NCBI GenBank assembly: GCA_025361465.1
Contig: JANYAG010000034.1
Coordinates: 1-13,988 of the forward strand
Source: Gemmatimonadota bacterium
Lineage (GTDB): Bacteria > Gemmatimonadota > Gemmatimonadetes > Gemmatimonadales > GWC2-71-9
Direction: 5' to 3'
Length of the DNA: 13,988 nucleotides
The stretch's first letter is position 1, and every line of letters begins with the position of its first letter. The notes under the pieces are model-generated. The model was given only the letters and a program-made list of their open reading frames with translations. It did no database searches and was not told where the DNA came from. Both the position numbers and the translations under genes were made by a program. Of the stretch, positions 1 to 6,767 are shown piece after piece.

Positions 1-196
1 CCGCGCGACTCTCGAGTGTGCCGATCGTGCGACGCACCTTGTCGCGGGTGGCGCGCATCGCCTGCACACTGTCCCGCACGCGACGGAGCCGGTCCTGGGT
101 CTCGAAACCACGGTGCGTCCGCAGCACGATGGCCCCGGCGACCGTGAGAAACACCATCGTCCACCCAATCACGAGGTAGCGACCCTTAACCTGCAT
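1..196 (-). CDS. ftsL: FtsL-like cell-division protein, partial (N-terminal part)
   Basis: The first 65 residues are visible before the window ends. They show a short basic cytoplasmic start (MQVKGRYLVIG), one hydrophobic membrane-spanning segment at about residues 8-25, and then a charged helical stretch rich in Arg, Asp and Gln (about 30-65) that looks like the start of a periplasmic coiled coil. This is the layout of FtsL, the small bitopic divisome protein that pairs with FtsB and FtsQ. FtsL is poorly conserved, so the call rests mainly on topology and on position directly after rsmH, which is the usual order in division clusters. The ATG overlaps the end of rsmH by 11 nt, suggesting translational coupling. 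The C-terminal part lies outside the window. Confidence 0.8.
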   Translation of the reverse strand, partial: MQVKGRYLVIGWTMVFLTVAGAIVLRTHRGFETQDRLRRVRDSVQAMRATRDKVRRTIGTLESRA

Positions 197-1097
197 GGCG
201 AACCCGGAAGAAACGGAGCTTGGCGCTGCGCGAGCGCGGATTGGCGGCGACCTCTTCCGCGGACGGAACGATCGCACGTCGAGGTTCGGCCTCCCCGAGA
301 GAGACATGACCGCAGACGCATTGCGGCAGTCCCGGTGGGCAGACGCACGCGACGCTCCAGCCGCGAAACGCCCCCTTCACCAACCGATCCTCGCCCGAAT
401 GATAACTGATCACCGCCAGGGTCCCGCCGTCCACCAGCGCGTCTCGAAACGCCGGCAGGGCCCGCGCCAGGCCGGGAAGTTCGTCGTTGACCGCGATCCG
501 GACCGCCTGGAAGAGCCGGGCAAAGTCGCCTGGACCACTGCGAGCGCCCAGGACGGCCCGGATGGCATTGACCAGGTCGTCGCTGGTAAGGAACGGCGAG
601 CGCTCCCGCCGCCGGACGATTTCCGCCGCCATCCGCCGGGCTCGGGGTTCATCACCAAAATCATGCAGCGCCTGGGCCACCTCCTCCTCACCTGCCCCGG
701 CCAGCCACTCGGCCGCCGTGGGGGCATCAGGCCCCATCCGCATGTCGAGGGGGGCGCCGGGACGAAAGGTGAAGCCGCGCGAGGCATCGTCGAGCTGCCG
801 GGAGGAGACCCCCAGATCGAGCAGGACGAAGTCGGGCCGGAACCCTGCCACCGCCGCCAGTGCGTCGTCACTGGCATAGGGCGCCTGGAGATAGGTCACC
901 CGGGCCTCCCCGAGTCTGGCGCGGGCCGTGGCGATCGCATCGGGATCGCGGTCGATGCCAAGGATCTCCGCCCCGCCACGCGCGAACCCTTCGGCATGGC
1001 CCCCATGGCCGAGGGTGGCATCGACCACGCGCCGGGCGCCGCGGGCCCGATCAAGCACTGGGTCGATCAGGACGGGCGTGTGATAGCTGGTGGTCAT
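186..1097 (-). CDS. rsmH: 16S rRNA (cytosine(1402)-N(4))-methyltransferase RsmH (MraW)
   Basis: RsmH uses S-adenosylmethionine to methylate N4 of C1402 in the decoding centre of 16S rRNA. The 303-residue protein has the family signatures in order: HTPVLIDPVLD at the N-terminus, the SAM-binding VDATLGHGGHAEG (about 22-34), an acidic end of strand 2 (GIDRDPDA), LDLGVSSRQLDDASRGF (about 93-109), the RLFQAVRIAVNDEL block, and VISYHSGEDRLVK followed by a Cys-containing segment (CVCPPGLPQCVCG). The usual ISFHSLEDR is slightly altered to ISYHSGEDR. I chose ATG 1097 because homologues begin right before the HTPVL motif. The frame stays open further upstream, but that part runs through a terminator hairpin and a tRNA gene. 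It overlaps ftsL by 11 nt. No mraZ precedes it. Confidence 0.97.
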   Translation of the reverse strand: MTTSYHTPVLIDPVLDRARGARRVVDATLGHGGHAEGFARGGAEILGIDRDPDAIATARARLGEARVTYLQAPYASDDALAAVAGFRPDFVLLDLGVSSRQLDDASRGFTFRPGAPLDMRMGPDAPTAAEWLAGAGEEEVAQALHDFGDEPRARRMAAEIVRRRERSPFLTSDDLVNAIRAVLGARSGPGDFARLFQAVRIAVNDELPGLARALPAFRDALVDGGTLAVISYHSGEDRLVKGAFRGWSVACVCPPGLPQCVCGHVSLGEAEPRRAIVPSAEEVAANPRSRSAKLRFFRVRHAG

Positions 1098-1107
1098 GGG
1101 ATCCCTG

Positions 1108-1143
1108 AAAAAAAACCACCCTGTCCGGAATCGGACAGGGTGG
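1108..1143 (-). terminator. Intrinsic terminator after tRNA-Asp
   Basis: There is a perfect 12-bp inverted repeat (arms 1116-1127 and 1132-1143, four-base loop). Read on the minus strand it is followed at once by eight T residues (1115-1108), the classic rho-independent layout. It starts four bases past the tRNA-Asp discriminator base, so it should end that tRNA transcript. The T-run ends only ten bases before the rsmH ATG. Confidence 0.93.
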
Positions 1144-1146
1144 CGA

Positions 1147-1221
1147 CGGGGCTGACGGGGCTCGAACCCGCGACCTCCGCAGTGACAGTGCGGCACTCTA
1201 ACCAAGCTGAGCTACAGCCCC
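1147..1221 (-). tRNA. tRNA-Asp (anticodon GUC)
   Basis: The minus strand folds into a full cloverleaf. The acceptor is GGGGCTG/CAGCCCC, the D arm is GCTC...GAGT with a GG-containing loop, the anticodon stem is CCGCA/TGCGG around loop CTGTCAC, the variable loop has five bases, and the T stem is GCGGG/CCCGT around TTCGAGC. The anticodon GTC (1184-1186) reads Asp codons. The discriminator base at 1147 is G, which matches the known G73 identity element of tRNA-Asp. CCA is not encoded. An intrinsic terminator follows directly. Confidence 0.97.
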
Positions 1222-1269
1222 CGACCGGCCGGACGCGAAGCTAATCGTGTCGGGCCGCCGAAGCGAGGG

Positions 1270-3036
1270 CTACGGGGTGCAGAGTGCCTTGATCTGGGCC
1301 GCCGCGTACGGCTTGGCGCTGGTCACGTTGGTCAGCAGCGGCTTCGCGATCCCCGACAGCTGGGCGTTGCTCCCGTTGGCAACCAGGGTGAGCGACGGCT
1401 CCGCCTTGGCCAGCAGGGCGTCGTACTGTTTGGCCAGATCACAGGTCTTCTGCGTCTGCAACTGCTGCTGCAGCGGGAAGATCTGCTGATAGGCCGCCAG
1501 CCCGATGAACAGGTTGATGGGCTCGGTCACCGTGGTACGAGTCGTTCCGGCCGCGAGCAGCGAATCACCGATCAGCTCGACGCGCCCGTAGGCGGCATGC
1601 GGCGTCGTAGTGTCCTTCGCAAACGCCTGATACATCGCCTGCTGTCCCTGGAAACCAAGGCCCGCAAACTTGAACTTCGCATCATCGTCCCCGAACTTGC
1701 GGAAGTAGTTCGTGAACGGGAGAATCTTCTCGGTCTGGTTCGCGTCGACGAGCGACTTGACGACCATCAGCACGTTGGCGATCTGGCCCGGCGCATCGAG
1801 CGCGATCAGGCGGTTCGTCACGGCCACGGTGGAATCGGTCTGCCCGGCCATGACATACGCCTGGGCAAGCTCTCCGCCGATGTCCACGTCGGTCGGGAAT
1901 TTGGCCTGACCGAGCTTTGCATACTTCACGTACGCATGGGTATCAGGCTTCTGTTTCGAGATGAAGATGATCTTGTTGAAATAGTCCTTGTCGGCCCGTG
2001 ACGAGTCGAGGACCCAGATCTGCTCCATTTCGGAGAGGGCACAGGGGTAGTCGTTGTCCTGCAGGCAGCCGGTAGCCGAGAGGTCGTACCAATCGGTATT
2101 CGTCGGGTCGATCTTCTTCTGCTCCTTCACCAGGTCCTTCAGGGCGTCCGGACGGTGGTACTTGCGGAAGACGTTGACCGCTTCTTTCGCCAGCGCGGCG
2201 TTGGTCGGCTCCTCACGCAGCATCGACTGGTAGTCCGCGACGGTCTTGGCGGAATCGTTCTGCTTCTGGTGAATGATCGCGAGCTGGCTCCAGGCCGTGA
2301 GCGAGGCCGGGTCGCCCTTTACCGCATTCTCGAAATGCAGCGCCGCCTCGGCACCCTTCTCGTCCTTCTTCAGCGCCATGGTCGCCAGACAATATTCCGC
2401 CAGGCCGTAGTTCGGGATCGCCTTGAGGGCCTTGTTGGCGGCCTCAACCGCCTTGTCCGGCTTGGTCGCGGCCAGGTCGACGCACGTTTTGGCTTCCTTG
2501 TGGGCCAGGATCACCGGGATCACCAGATCCGCGCTCTTCGAACCAAAATCCGGCAGCGGCTGACCTGCGGCCGTCGTGTTGCGCACGACCTGCCCCGCGT
2601 CCTCATTCAGGCCACTCACCCGGATGACGATGGACCAGCCACCGTTACTCGTCTTGGTCATCACGCTGGTGACGAAGATCCGGGCTGACATCTGCTTGCC
2701 GAGCGAGAGGGCGCTGCCGAGCGTCAGGATGGCGTTGGGTGAATAGCCGTACGTCATCAGGTCGGTGTTCATCTCCTGACGCGGAATGACGGCCAGTTCG
2801 CTGCCAATCCGTCCATCCAACCGATCCCGCAGCGCATTGCCGACCAGCACGGCTGCGGACGAATCGGCGAGCGTGGCAAACGCGACATACGGATTGCCGA
2901 CGAAGACCCTGGTGGCTTGCGCCGCCCCGCGGCTCTGGCCGGTGATCGTCGCGCCCCTCGGGATACCCTGGGGTACCGCGGGGATGGCCGTCGTCATCGT
3001 GGCCAGAAGGGTGAGAGACATCACCTGATGCAGCAT
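1270..3036 (-). CDS. Secreted TPR-repeat protein of unknown function
   Basis: The 588-residue protein starts with an apparent Sec signal peptide (MLHQVMSLTLLATMTTAIPA, predicted cleavage near residues 20-24), so it should be exported to the periplasm or the outer membrane. Residues about 45-165 form an alpha/beta domain. It contains an LRDRL...IPRQEMN segment and a conserved-looking GYSPNAIL, reminiscent of the TolB-N/FlgO-like domains found in front of TPR arrays; this resemblance is tentative. From about residue 180 to 440 the chain is made of TPR-like helical pairs (e.g. KAVEAANKALKAIPNYGLAEY, EAALHFENAVKGDPASLTAW). Several Cys residues are scattered through it, including the penultimate CTP end. 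I chose ATG 3036 over an upstream ATG at 3072 because it has an AGGAG eight bases upstream and opens directly into the signal peptide. It stands alone between two tRNA genes. Confidence 0.88.
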   Translation of the reverse strand: MLHQVMSLTLLATMTTAIPAVPQGIPRGATITGQSRGAAQATRVFVGNPYVAFATLADSSAAVLVGNALRDRLDGRIGSELAVIPRQEMNTDLMTYGYSPNAILTLGSALSLGKQMSARIFVTSVMTKTSNGGWSIVIRVSGLNEDAGQVVRNTTAAGQPLPDFGSKSADLVIPVILAHKEAKTCVDLAATKPDKAVEAANKALKAIPNYGLAEYCLATMALKKDEKGAEAALHFENAVKGDPASLTAWSQLAIIHQKQNDSAKTVADYQSMLREEPTNAALAKEAVNVFRKYHRPDALKDLVKEQKKIDPTNTDWYDLSATGCLQDNDYPCALSEMEQIWVLDSSRADKDYFNKIIFISKQKPDTHAYVKYAKLGQAKFPTDVDIGGELAQAYVMAGQTDSTVAVTNRLIALDAPGQIANVLMVVKSLVDANQTEKILPFTNYFRKFGDDDAKFKFAGLGFQGQQAMYQAFAKDTTTPHAAYGRVELIGDSLLAAGTTRTTVTEPINLFIGLAAYQQIFPLQQQLQTQKTCDLAKQYDALLAKAEPSLTLVANGSNAQLSGIAKPLLTNVTSAKPYAAAQIKALCTP

Positions 3037-3044
3037 CCGCAAGG

Positions 3045-3049
3045 CTCCT
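3045..3049 (-). promoter_or_regulatory. Shine-Dalgarno site fixing the start of the secreted TPR protein
   Basis: On the minus strand AGGAG lies eight bases before ATG 3036. An alternative in-frame ATG at 3072 lies upstream of this site and would place 12 polar residues ahead of the signal peptide, so the downstream ATG is preferred. Confidence 0.75.
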
Positions 3050-3105
3050 GTGCAGTAGTTCCTATAGATCATGACGACCGTCGCCGGGTCCCCCCCACAA
3101 CTCGA

Positions 3106-3179
3106 TGGGCGAAGAGGGACTCGAACCCCCGACTTCCTGCGTGTAAGGCAGGCGCTCTAACCAACTGAGCTATTCGCCC
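3106..3179 (-). tRNA. tRNA-Val (anticodon UAC)
   Basis: The minus strand forms a standard cloverleaf. The acceptor is GGGCGAA/TTCGCCC, the D arm is GCTC/GAGC, the anticodon stem is CCTGC/GCAGG around loop CTTACAC, the variable loop is AAGTC, and the T stem is GGGGG/CCCTC around TTCGAGT with one G-U pair. The anticodon TAC (3143-3145) reads Val codons. The discriminator base is A (3106), as expected for tRNA-Val. CCA is not encoded. The gene begins 13 bases after the stop of the small membrane protein. I see no clear terminator between it and the secreted TPR gene. Confidence 0.97.
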
Positions 3180-3192
3180 GGCGCCCGGGGAC

Positions 3193-3384
3193 TTACGCCA
3201 GCAGGGCCAGCGGGAACAGCACGCAATATCCCGCGACCAGCAGCACCGCCGCTGCGCTCGCCGAGCCGGCCACGAGGACGGCATATCCCGCACCGATTGT
3301 CGCCAGGGCGACCGCCACGAGCAGGAAATTTCGCCCGGTGAAGAGCACAGCGGGGCCATGGCCCTTGGAATCGGTGGTTGGCAT
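3193..3384 (-). CDS. Small two-helix membrane protein (DUF3098-like)
   Basis: This 63-residue protein has a short polar start (MPTTDSKGHGPAVLF), then TGRNFLLVAVALATIGAGY (first membrane helix, about 19-38) and AAAVLLVAGYCVLFPLALLA (second helix, about 43-63), joined by a tiny Gly/Ser loop. The phenylalanine and R-N-F/Y-L-L lead-in, the glycine-rich first helix ending in a short turn, and LLVxGYxV in the second helix resemble the DUF3098 family of Bacteroidota-related bacteria, which often sits near division and cell-wall genes. This is a motif-level impression. The ATG at 3384 was chosen because the frame upstream of it is not protein-like and overlaps the peptidase gene. It follows the peptidase stop by 22 bases, in the same orientation. 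Confidence 0.68.
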   Translation of the reverse strand: MPTTDSKGHGPAVLFTGRNFLLVAVALATIGAGYAVLVAGSASAAAVLLVAGYCVLFPLALLA

Positions 3385-3406
3385 CGGGTGGAGGCTAGCG
3401 CCGGGA

Positions 3407-4303
3407 CTACGTTCGGTCAAGCGGAGGGGGCGTAAGTTGAGGTTCTGTAATCTCTTCGTTATCTGGCGGCGCGGGCCAGCCGATGTCCAGCAGGGCACGC
3501 CGGGGACGTTCCCGCCGGCGACGGGAGGCTGCGGCCCAACTCAGCAGGAGCGTCAGGATCAGCCACGCCCCTCCGGTACCCAGCCACATCAACCAGTTGT
3601 ATTCCTGCCGCACCCTCCGGTGCCACGCCTCGTCGAACTGGTCAACATCGAGCCCGGTGGTGGTCCGCACCGCCTCGCTGAATGGCATCCCGCTGGCCAG
3701 CCGCTCGAGGATCGGTTCGAGTCGTCGCGACGGGTTCCGGCGCGCAAGGTCCGCCACTGCTGACGCCGCCATGGCGTAGCCTTCCTCCGCTTCACCATCG
3801 GTCCCCCGCAGCAGCGCGTCCAGGGCCCGCAGGTCAGGGACCCGGCCTGCCGCCACCGCGAAATTGAGGCGAAGTGCTGCCATGCGGCCGTATTCGCCCG
3901 AGGCGAACGAGGCGTACCCTTCGTCGAACCAGAGTGGCACTCGCCCGGCGATCTTCCGGTGCAGCACGACATGGGCGAGTTCGTGCCGGAGGGTCTGGTA
4001 GGGATCACCCCCGTCAAGCCGCACCACCACCAGATGCGTTGAGGGCACCATCAACCCCGCTCCCCAACTCGGCACGCTGCCAGCCGCCCAATGGGCGAAA
4101 GTCGCCCGGTCGGGAGCGATCGCCAGGGTCAACTCGCCGACCTCGACCCGGCCGAAGCCGACCCAATCATGGATCTGATCGGCGGCCTCGCCGAGGGCGA
4201 TGCCGATCGCCTGCCGGTCGGCCGGGACAATGACGGAGATGCTGCCCACCTGGAGACGCATCAGCTCCGGTCGCGGCGCCGATGCCCCAGTCTGGAGCAA
4301 CAA
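3407..4303 (-). CDS. Membrane-anchored gluzincin-type metallopeptidase (peptidase MA-like)
   Basis: Numbered from TTG 4303 (298 residues), the zinc-peptidase motif HELAH is at about 107-111, inside a helix (QTLRHELAHVVLH). A Glu in WFDEGYASF (about 125-133) is the likely third zinc ligand, as in the peptidase MA-like family. A hydrophobic segment at about 236-259 (WLMWLGTGGAWLILTLLLSW) is followed by a basic stop-transfer run (RRRRERPRR) and a Pro-rich cytoplasmic tail. This indicates a peptidase domain outside the cytoplasm held by one C-terminal anchor. No ATG, GTG or TTG lies upstream in frame in the stretch I translated, yet the in-frame residues just before TTG 4303 form the front of a signal peptide (RPLALIAALLLQTGASA). 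The true start is therefore probably ACG 4330 behind GGGAGG at 4345-4340. The gene follows the TPR gene by 8 nt, or overlaps it by 19 nt with the upstream start. The substrate is unknown. Confidence 0.88.
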   Translation of the reverse strand: MLLQTGASAPRPELMRLQVGSISVIVPADRQAIGIALGEAADQIHDWVGFGRVEVGELTLAIAPDRATFAHWAAGSVPSWGAGLMVPSTHLVVVRLDGGDPYQTLRHELAHVVLHRKIAGRVPLWFDEGYASFASGEYGRMAALRLNFAVAAGRVPDLRALDALLRGTDGEAEEGYAMAASAVADLARRNPSRRLEPILERLASGMPFSEAVRTTTGLDVDQFDEAWHRRVRQEYNWLMWLGTGGAWLILTLLLSWAAASRRRRERPRRALLDIGWPAPPDNEEITEPQLTPPPLDRT

Positions 4304-4311
4304 GGCAGCGA

Positions 4312-5151
4312 TCAGAGCGAGTGGGCGCGTGGTGGCGATCCTCCCGCGGCAACGGTTTCCAGCAGCGACAGCGAGCGCGCGGCGAACGGCGAGTGCCGCA
4401 ATCCTGAGCCAACCGTCCAGGCCTCGCGTGCCTCGACGAGCTTCTCCTGGAACCAGAGCGCCCGCCCCAGTTCGAGCCAGCCCTCCGCGAGGTTCGGCCC
4501 CAGCGTGACCGCGCGGCGCAGGAATTCCACCGCATCGGCCAGCATGTCGCGCTCGAGGTAGGCCACTCCGAGCCAGAAGTTGGCATAGAGCACGGCACGC
4601 GCATCACCCGGTCGCGAGGCGGCGCGCGTCAGGTGCTCAATCGCCTCCCCCAGAATTCCCTTGCGCAGGCAGATCGCCCCGACGGCAACCCGCGCGAGCC
4701 CATGTTCCGGCTCGCGCAGCAGCACCTGCAGGCAGAGCTGCAGTGCTTCATCACTCCGATCCTGGTGGAGCAGCGCCCAACCGAGCAGGGCCTGCGCCGT
4801 GCTGTTCTCGCTGTCGAACGTCAACGCCTGCCGCAACAACGCCTCGGCCTGCGTCCAGCGAGCGGCCGCGAGTTCGCTCCAACCTTTGTCGATATAGGTC
4901 GAGGCGCCCAGGTGATCATGCCGAACGGTCTGGCCGGGCGCATCTCCTGGCAGCGCCTTGAAGCGATCGACCAGCTCGCGGATGGTTTCCTTGAACGATG
5001 CCAGTTCGGCGATGGCCGCTTCCGTTCGCTTGAACAGCGACACGATCGCGACCTTCACCTCGGCGCGCTGTGCCGGGGTCACCGGTCGGTCGAGCAGGCT
5101 CGCCAGCCGGTTGAATTCCGTGCGCAGGGTGCGGATCTGCTCCTCGCTCAC
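4312..5151 (-). CDS. TPR-repeat protein with N-terminal helical region
   Basis: The 279-residue cytoplasmic protein has no signal peptide. Residues 1-65 are highly charged and helical (SEEQIRTLRTEFNRLASLL, then FKRTEAAIAELASFKETIREL) and look like a coiled coil or dimerization region. Residues about 88-265 contain roughly five TPR units, with the typical W-LG/A-Y-F/L spacing (e.g. AQALLGWALLHQDRSDEALQ, WLELGRALWFQEKLVEAREAW). The GTG at 5151 is chosen because it forms a four-base GTGA overlap with the preceding stop codon; the frame upstream of it is arginine-rich shadow sequence. TPR arrays are protein-binding scaffolds, and in this operon the partner could be the GTPase or the PATAN proteins (inference). 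Last cytoplasmic gene of the signalling module. Confidence 0.9.
   Translation of the reverse strand: MSEEQIRTLRTEFNRLASLLDRPVTPAQRAEVKVAIVSLFKRTEAAIAELASFKETIRELVDRFKALPGDAPGQTVRHDHLGASTYIDKGWSELAAARWTQAEALLRQALTFDSENSTAQALLGWALLHQDRSDEALQLCLQVLLREPEHGLARVAVGAICLRKGILGEAIEHLTRAASRPGDARAVLYANFWLGVAYLERDMLADAVEFLRRAVTLGPNLAEGWLELGRALWFQEKLVEAREAWTVGSGLRHSPFAARSLSLLETVAAGGSPPRAHSL
4340..4345 (-). promoter_or_regulatory. Strong Shine-Dalgarno site without a standard start codon behind it
   Basis: GGGAGG is read on the minus strand inside the end of the TPR gene. Nine bases later comes ACG (4330-4328), in frame with the peptidase, and no ATG, GTG or TTG occurs at a usable distance. Initiation there would give the peptidase a complete signal peptide. 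Confidence 0.5.
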
Positions 5152-6767
5152 GGCACGGCTCCTGACCCGGCGAGGTTGGCCCGCGCGAGGGCATGATCGG
5201 GATTGATCGCGAGCGCCGCTTCCCAATGTCGTCTCGCCAGCGGGAGGTCCCCGCGGCGGCAGGCAAGGTTGCCAAGCTTGAAGTAGATGTCGTCGCCCAG
5301 CGCCGGTGCCAGCTTGGCGGCGCGTTCGTACGCCTCCTCGGCTTCATCCCAACGACCGGAGCGATAGAGCAGGTCACCGAGGTTCTTCGACACCTGCGGA
5401 ATGGTCGGGTCCTCGCCGAGCGCATGGCGCAGGTGGGATTCGGCCTCCGCCACATCGCCGTTGATCTCGAGCAGGACGCCGAGGGTGGTGCGCAGCACCG
5501 GATGGTCGGTATACGCCGTCACCCCGGCGCGCACCGTGGTGATCGCATCGGGCCACGCTTCGCTCTGCGCCTGCGCCCAGCCGGTGCCCCAGAACCAGCG
5601 AGCGGGACGCACGCTGTCGCCCAGCAACTCCCCGGCCCGGTCGAATCGCTCCAGTGCAAGTTTCGGCTCGCCGCGCCGCAGCGCCAGCAATCCCCAGCCG
5701 ATCCAGAGCCGGCTGTCGGCGGACGCGCGTGCGATGGCCGCGCTCAAGGCGGCCTCCGCCTCATCGAATCGTCCGAGCGATTCCAGGGCCAGCGCCAGGT
5801 TGTGCAACACCGCCGGACGGGGACCGGCCCGGTCGGCGGCCTGCCGGAAATAATCCAGCGCCTCCAGCCAGCGCGCCTGCCGCAGGGCAATCAGGCCAAG
5901 ATGAAAGGGCGCCTCGCCATCGCCGGGACGCAATTCGGCGACGCGACGGAACTCGCGTTCGGCCTCGGTGAACATGCCGGTGCGATAGAAAGCGATGCCG
6001 AGATTGCGGTGCTCCTCGAGCCGGGCAACATCCTGCCGCGGGGCGGCGGGAGCGGCTGTGGCGATGCGCCGCAGCTTGCCAGCCGACAACAGCGAGAAGA
6101 GGACGCGGCACACCTCGAAGTCGGTCAACCCGGTGGCATCGATGATCGCCCGCACGGTGTGCACGCCGTTGACGAGCGGAAGGATGCGCTGTTCGATCGC
6201 AACCAGGGGCGCGCCGGCCACGGGATCGACCCGCGAATCCCCGTCGAGGGCATAGATCGCATCGAGCGAGGTGATCTTCTTGGCGATGACGCTCCACTCG
6301 TCCACCCGCCGGGCGCCCTCGAGGAGCAGCCCCTCGGGATTAAGCCGCATCATCCCCTCGCCCTCGTCGGGCGTGACACCGGCGTCGAACGAGAAGGTGC
6401 CGCTGGTCCAGGTGAAGAGCGTGTAGACGGTGCCTTCGACCTGACGGCGGAGTTCCGCCTGAAGTTCCTCGAGCGTGAGGAACCCGAGCTGCACCAGCAC
6501 CGCGCCGAGCTTTCCGGGAACCGCGTCCTGGGTGGCAATCGCCTGCTCGAGTTGCTCGGGCGAGATCCGCCCCGCGGCGACGAGTCGTTCGCCAAGCCGA
6601 TCTCCGCGCGCGAGCATCCCCGCGAACACGATCCAGCCATCATCGAACCAGATCGAGCCGAAGTTGCGTTCGTTGGCGACCGAGAGGCAGCCCGTGCGCC
6701 GGCCGAGGTAAAGCAGCTGCACGACATCCGGGAGCGAGGCCTCCTTGAGCGAACCCTTGATCGCCAT
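5148..6767 (-). CDS. PATAN (DUF4388) - winged-helix - TPR array protein
   Basis: The 539-residue protein has three parts. Residues about 1-145 are a DUF4388/PATAN domain: the opening IKGSLKEASLPDVVQLLYL, then GRRTGCLSV, FDDGWIVFA, and the two helical repeats LGERLVAAGRISPEQLEQAI and LGAVLVQLGFLTLEELQAEL, ending in GTFSFDAG. Residues about 187-235 (EQRILPLVNGVHTVRAIID...VCRVLFSLLSAGKL) look like the small winged-helix module often found behind PATAN. From about residue 250 to 535 there are around eight TPR units. The ATG at 6767 shares one base with the preceding stop (TGATG) and has AGGAG eight bases upstream, which favours it over the in-frame GTG at 6776. PATAN domains act as protein-interaction modules, and in cyanobacterial response regulators they control heterocyst pattern or type IV pilus motors. 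The role here is inferred to be an adaptor. Confidence 0.92.
   Translation of the reverse strand: MAIKGSLKEASLPDVVQLLYLGRRTGCLSVANERNFGSIWFDDGWIVFAGMLARGDRLGERLVAAGRISPEQLEQAIATQDAVPGKLGAVLVQLGFLTLEELQAELRRQVEGTVYTLFTWTSGTFSFDAGVTPDEGEGMMRLNPEGLLLEGARRVDEWSVIAKKITSLDAIYALDGDSRVDPVAGAPLVAIEQRILPLVNGVHTVRAIIDATGLTDFEVCRVLFSLLSAGKLRRIATAAPAAPRQDVARLEEHRNLGIAFYRTGMFTEAEREFRRVAELRPGDGEAPFHLGLIALRQARWLEALDYFRQAADRAGPRPAVLHNLALALESLGRFDEAEAALSAAIARASADSRLWIGWGLLALRRGEPKLALERFDRAGELLGDSVRPARWFWGTGWAQAQSEAWPDAITTVRAGVTAYTDHPVLRTTLGVLLEINGDVAEAESHLRHALGEDPTIPQVSKNLGDLLYRSGRWDEAEEAYERAAKLAPALGDDIYFKLGNLACRRGDLPLARRHWEAALAINPDHALARANLAGSGAVP

Noticed and set aside
1098..1205. N-terminal extension of rsmH up to 1205
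   Set aside because: The extra frame runs through the intrinsic terminator and the tRNA-Asp gene, and RsmH proteins begin right before the HTPVL motif.
1222..1269. Promoter for tRNA-Asp in the 48-base gap after the secreted TPR gene
   Set aside because: I looked for -35 and -10 boxes and saw only a weak GATTAG; the evidence is too thin to list.
3037..3105. Possible promoter (TATAGG) upstream of the secreted TPR gene
   Set aside because: No -35-like element lies at a suitable distance, so I cannot support a promoter; the tRNA-Val transcript may simply continue into the gene.
3385..3498. Longer form of the small membrane protein starting at 3498
   Set aside because: The added part overlaps the end of the peptidase gene and is not protein-like; the membrane hairpin begins shortly after ATG 3384.
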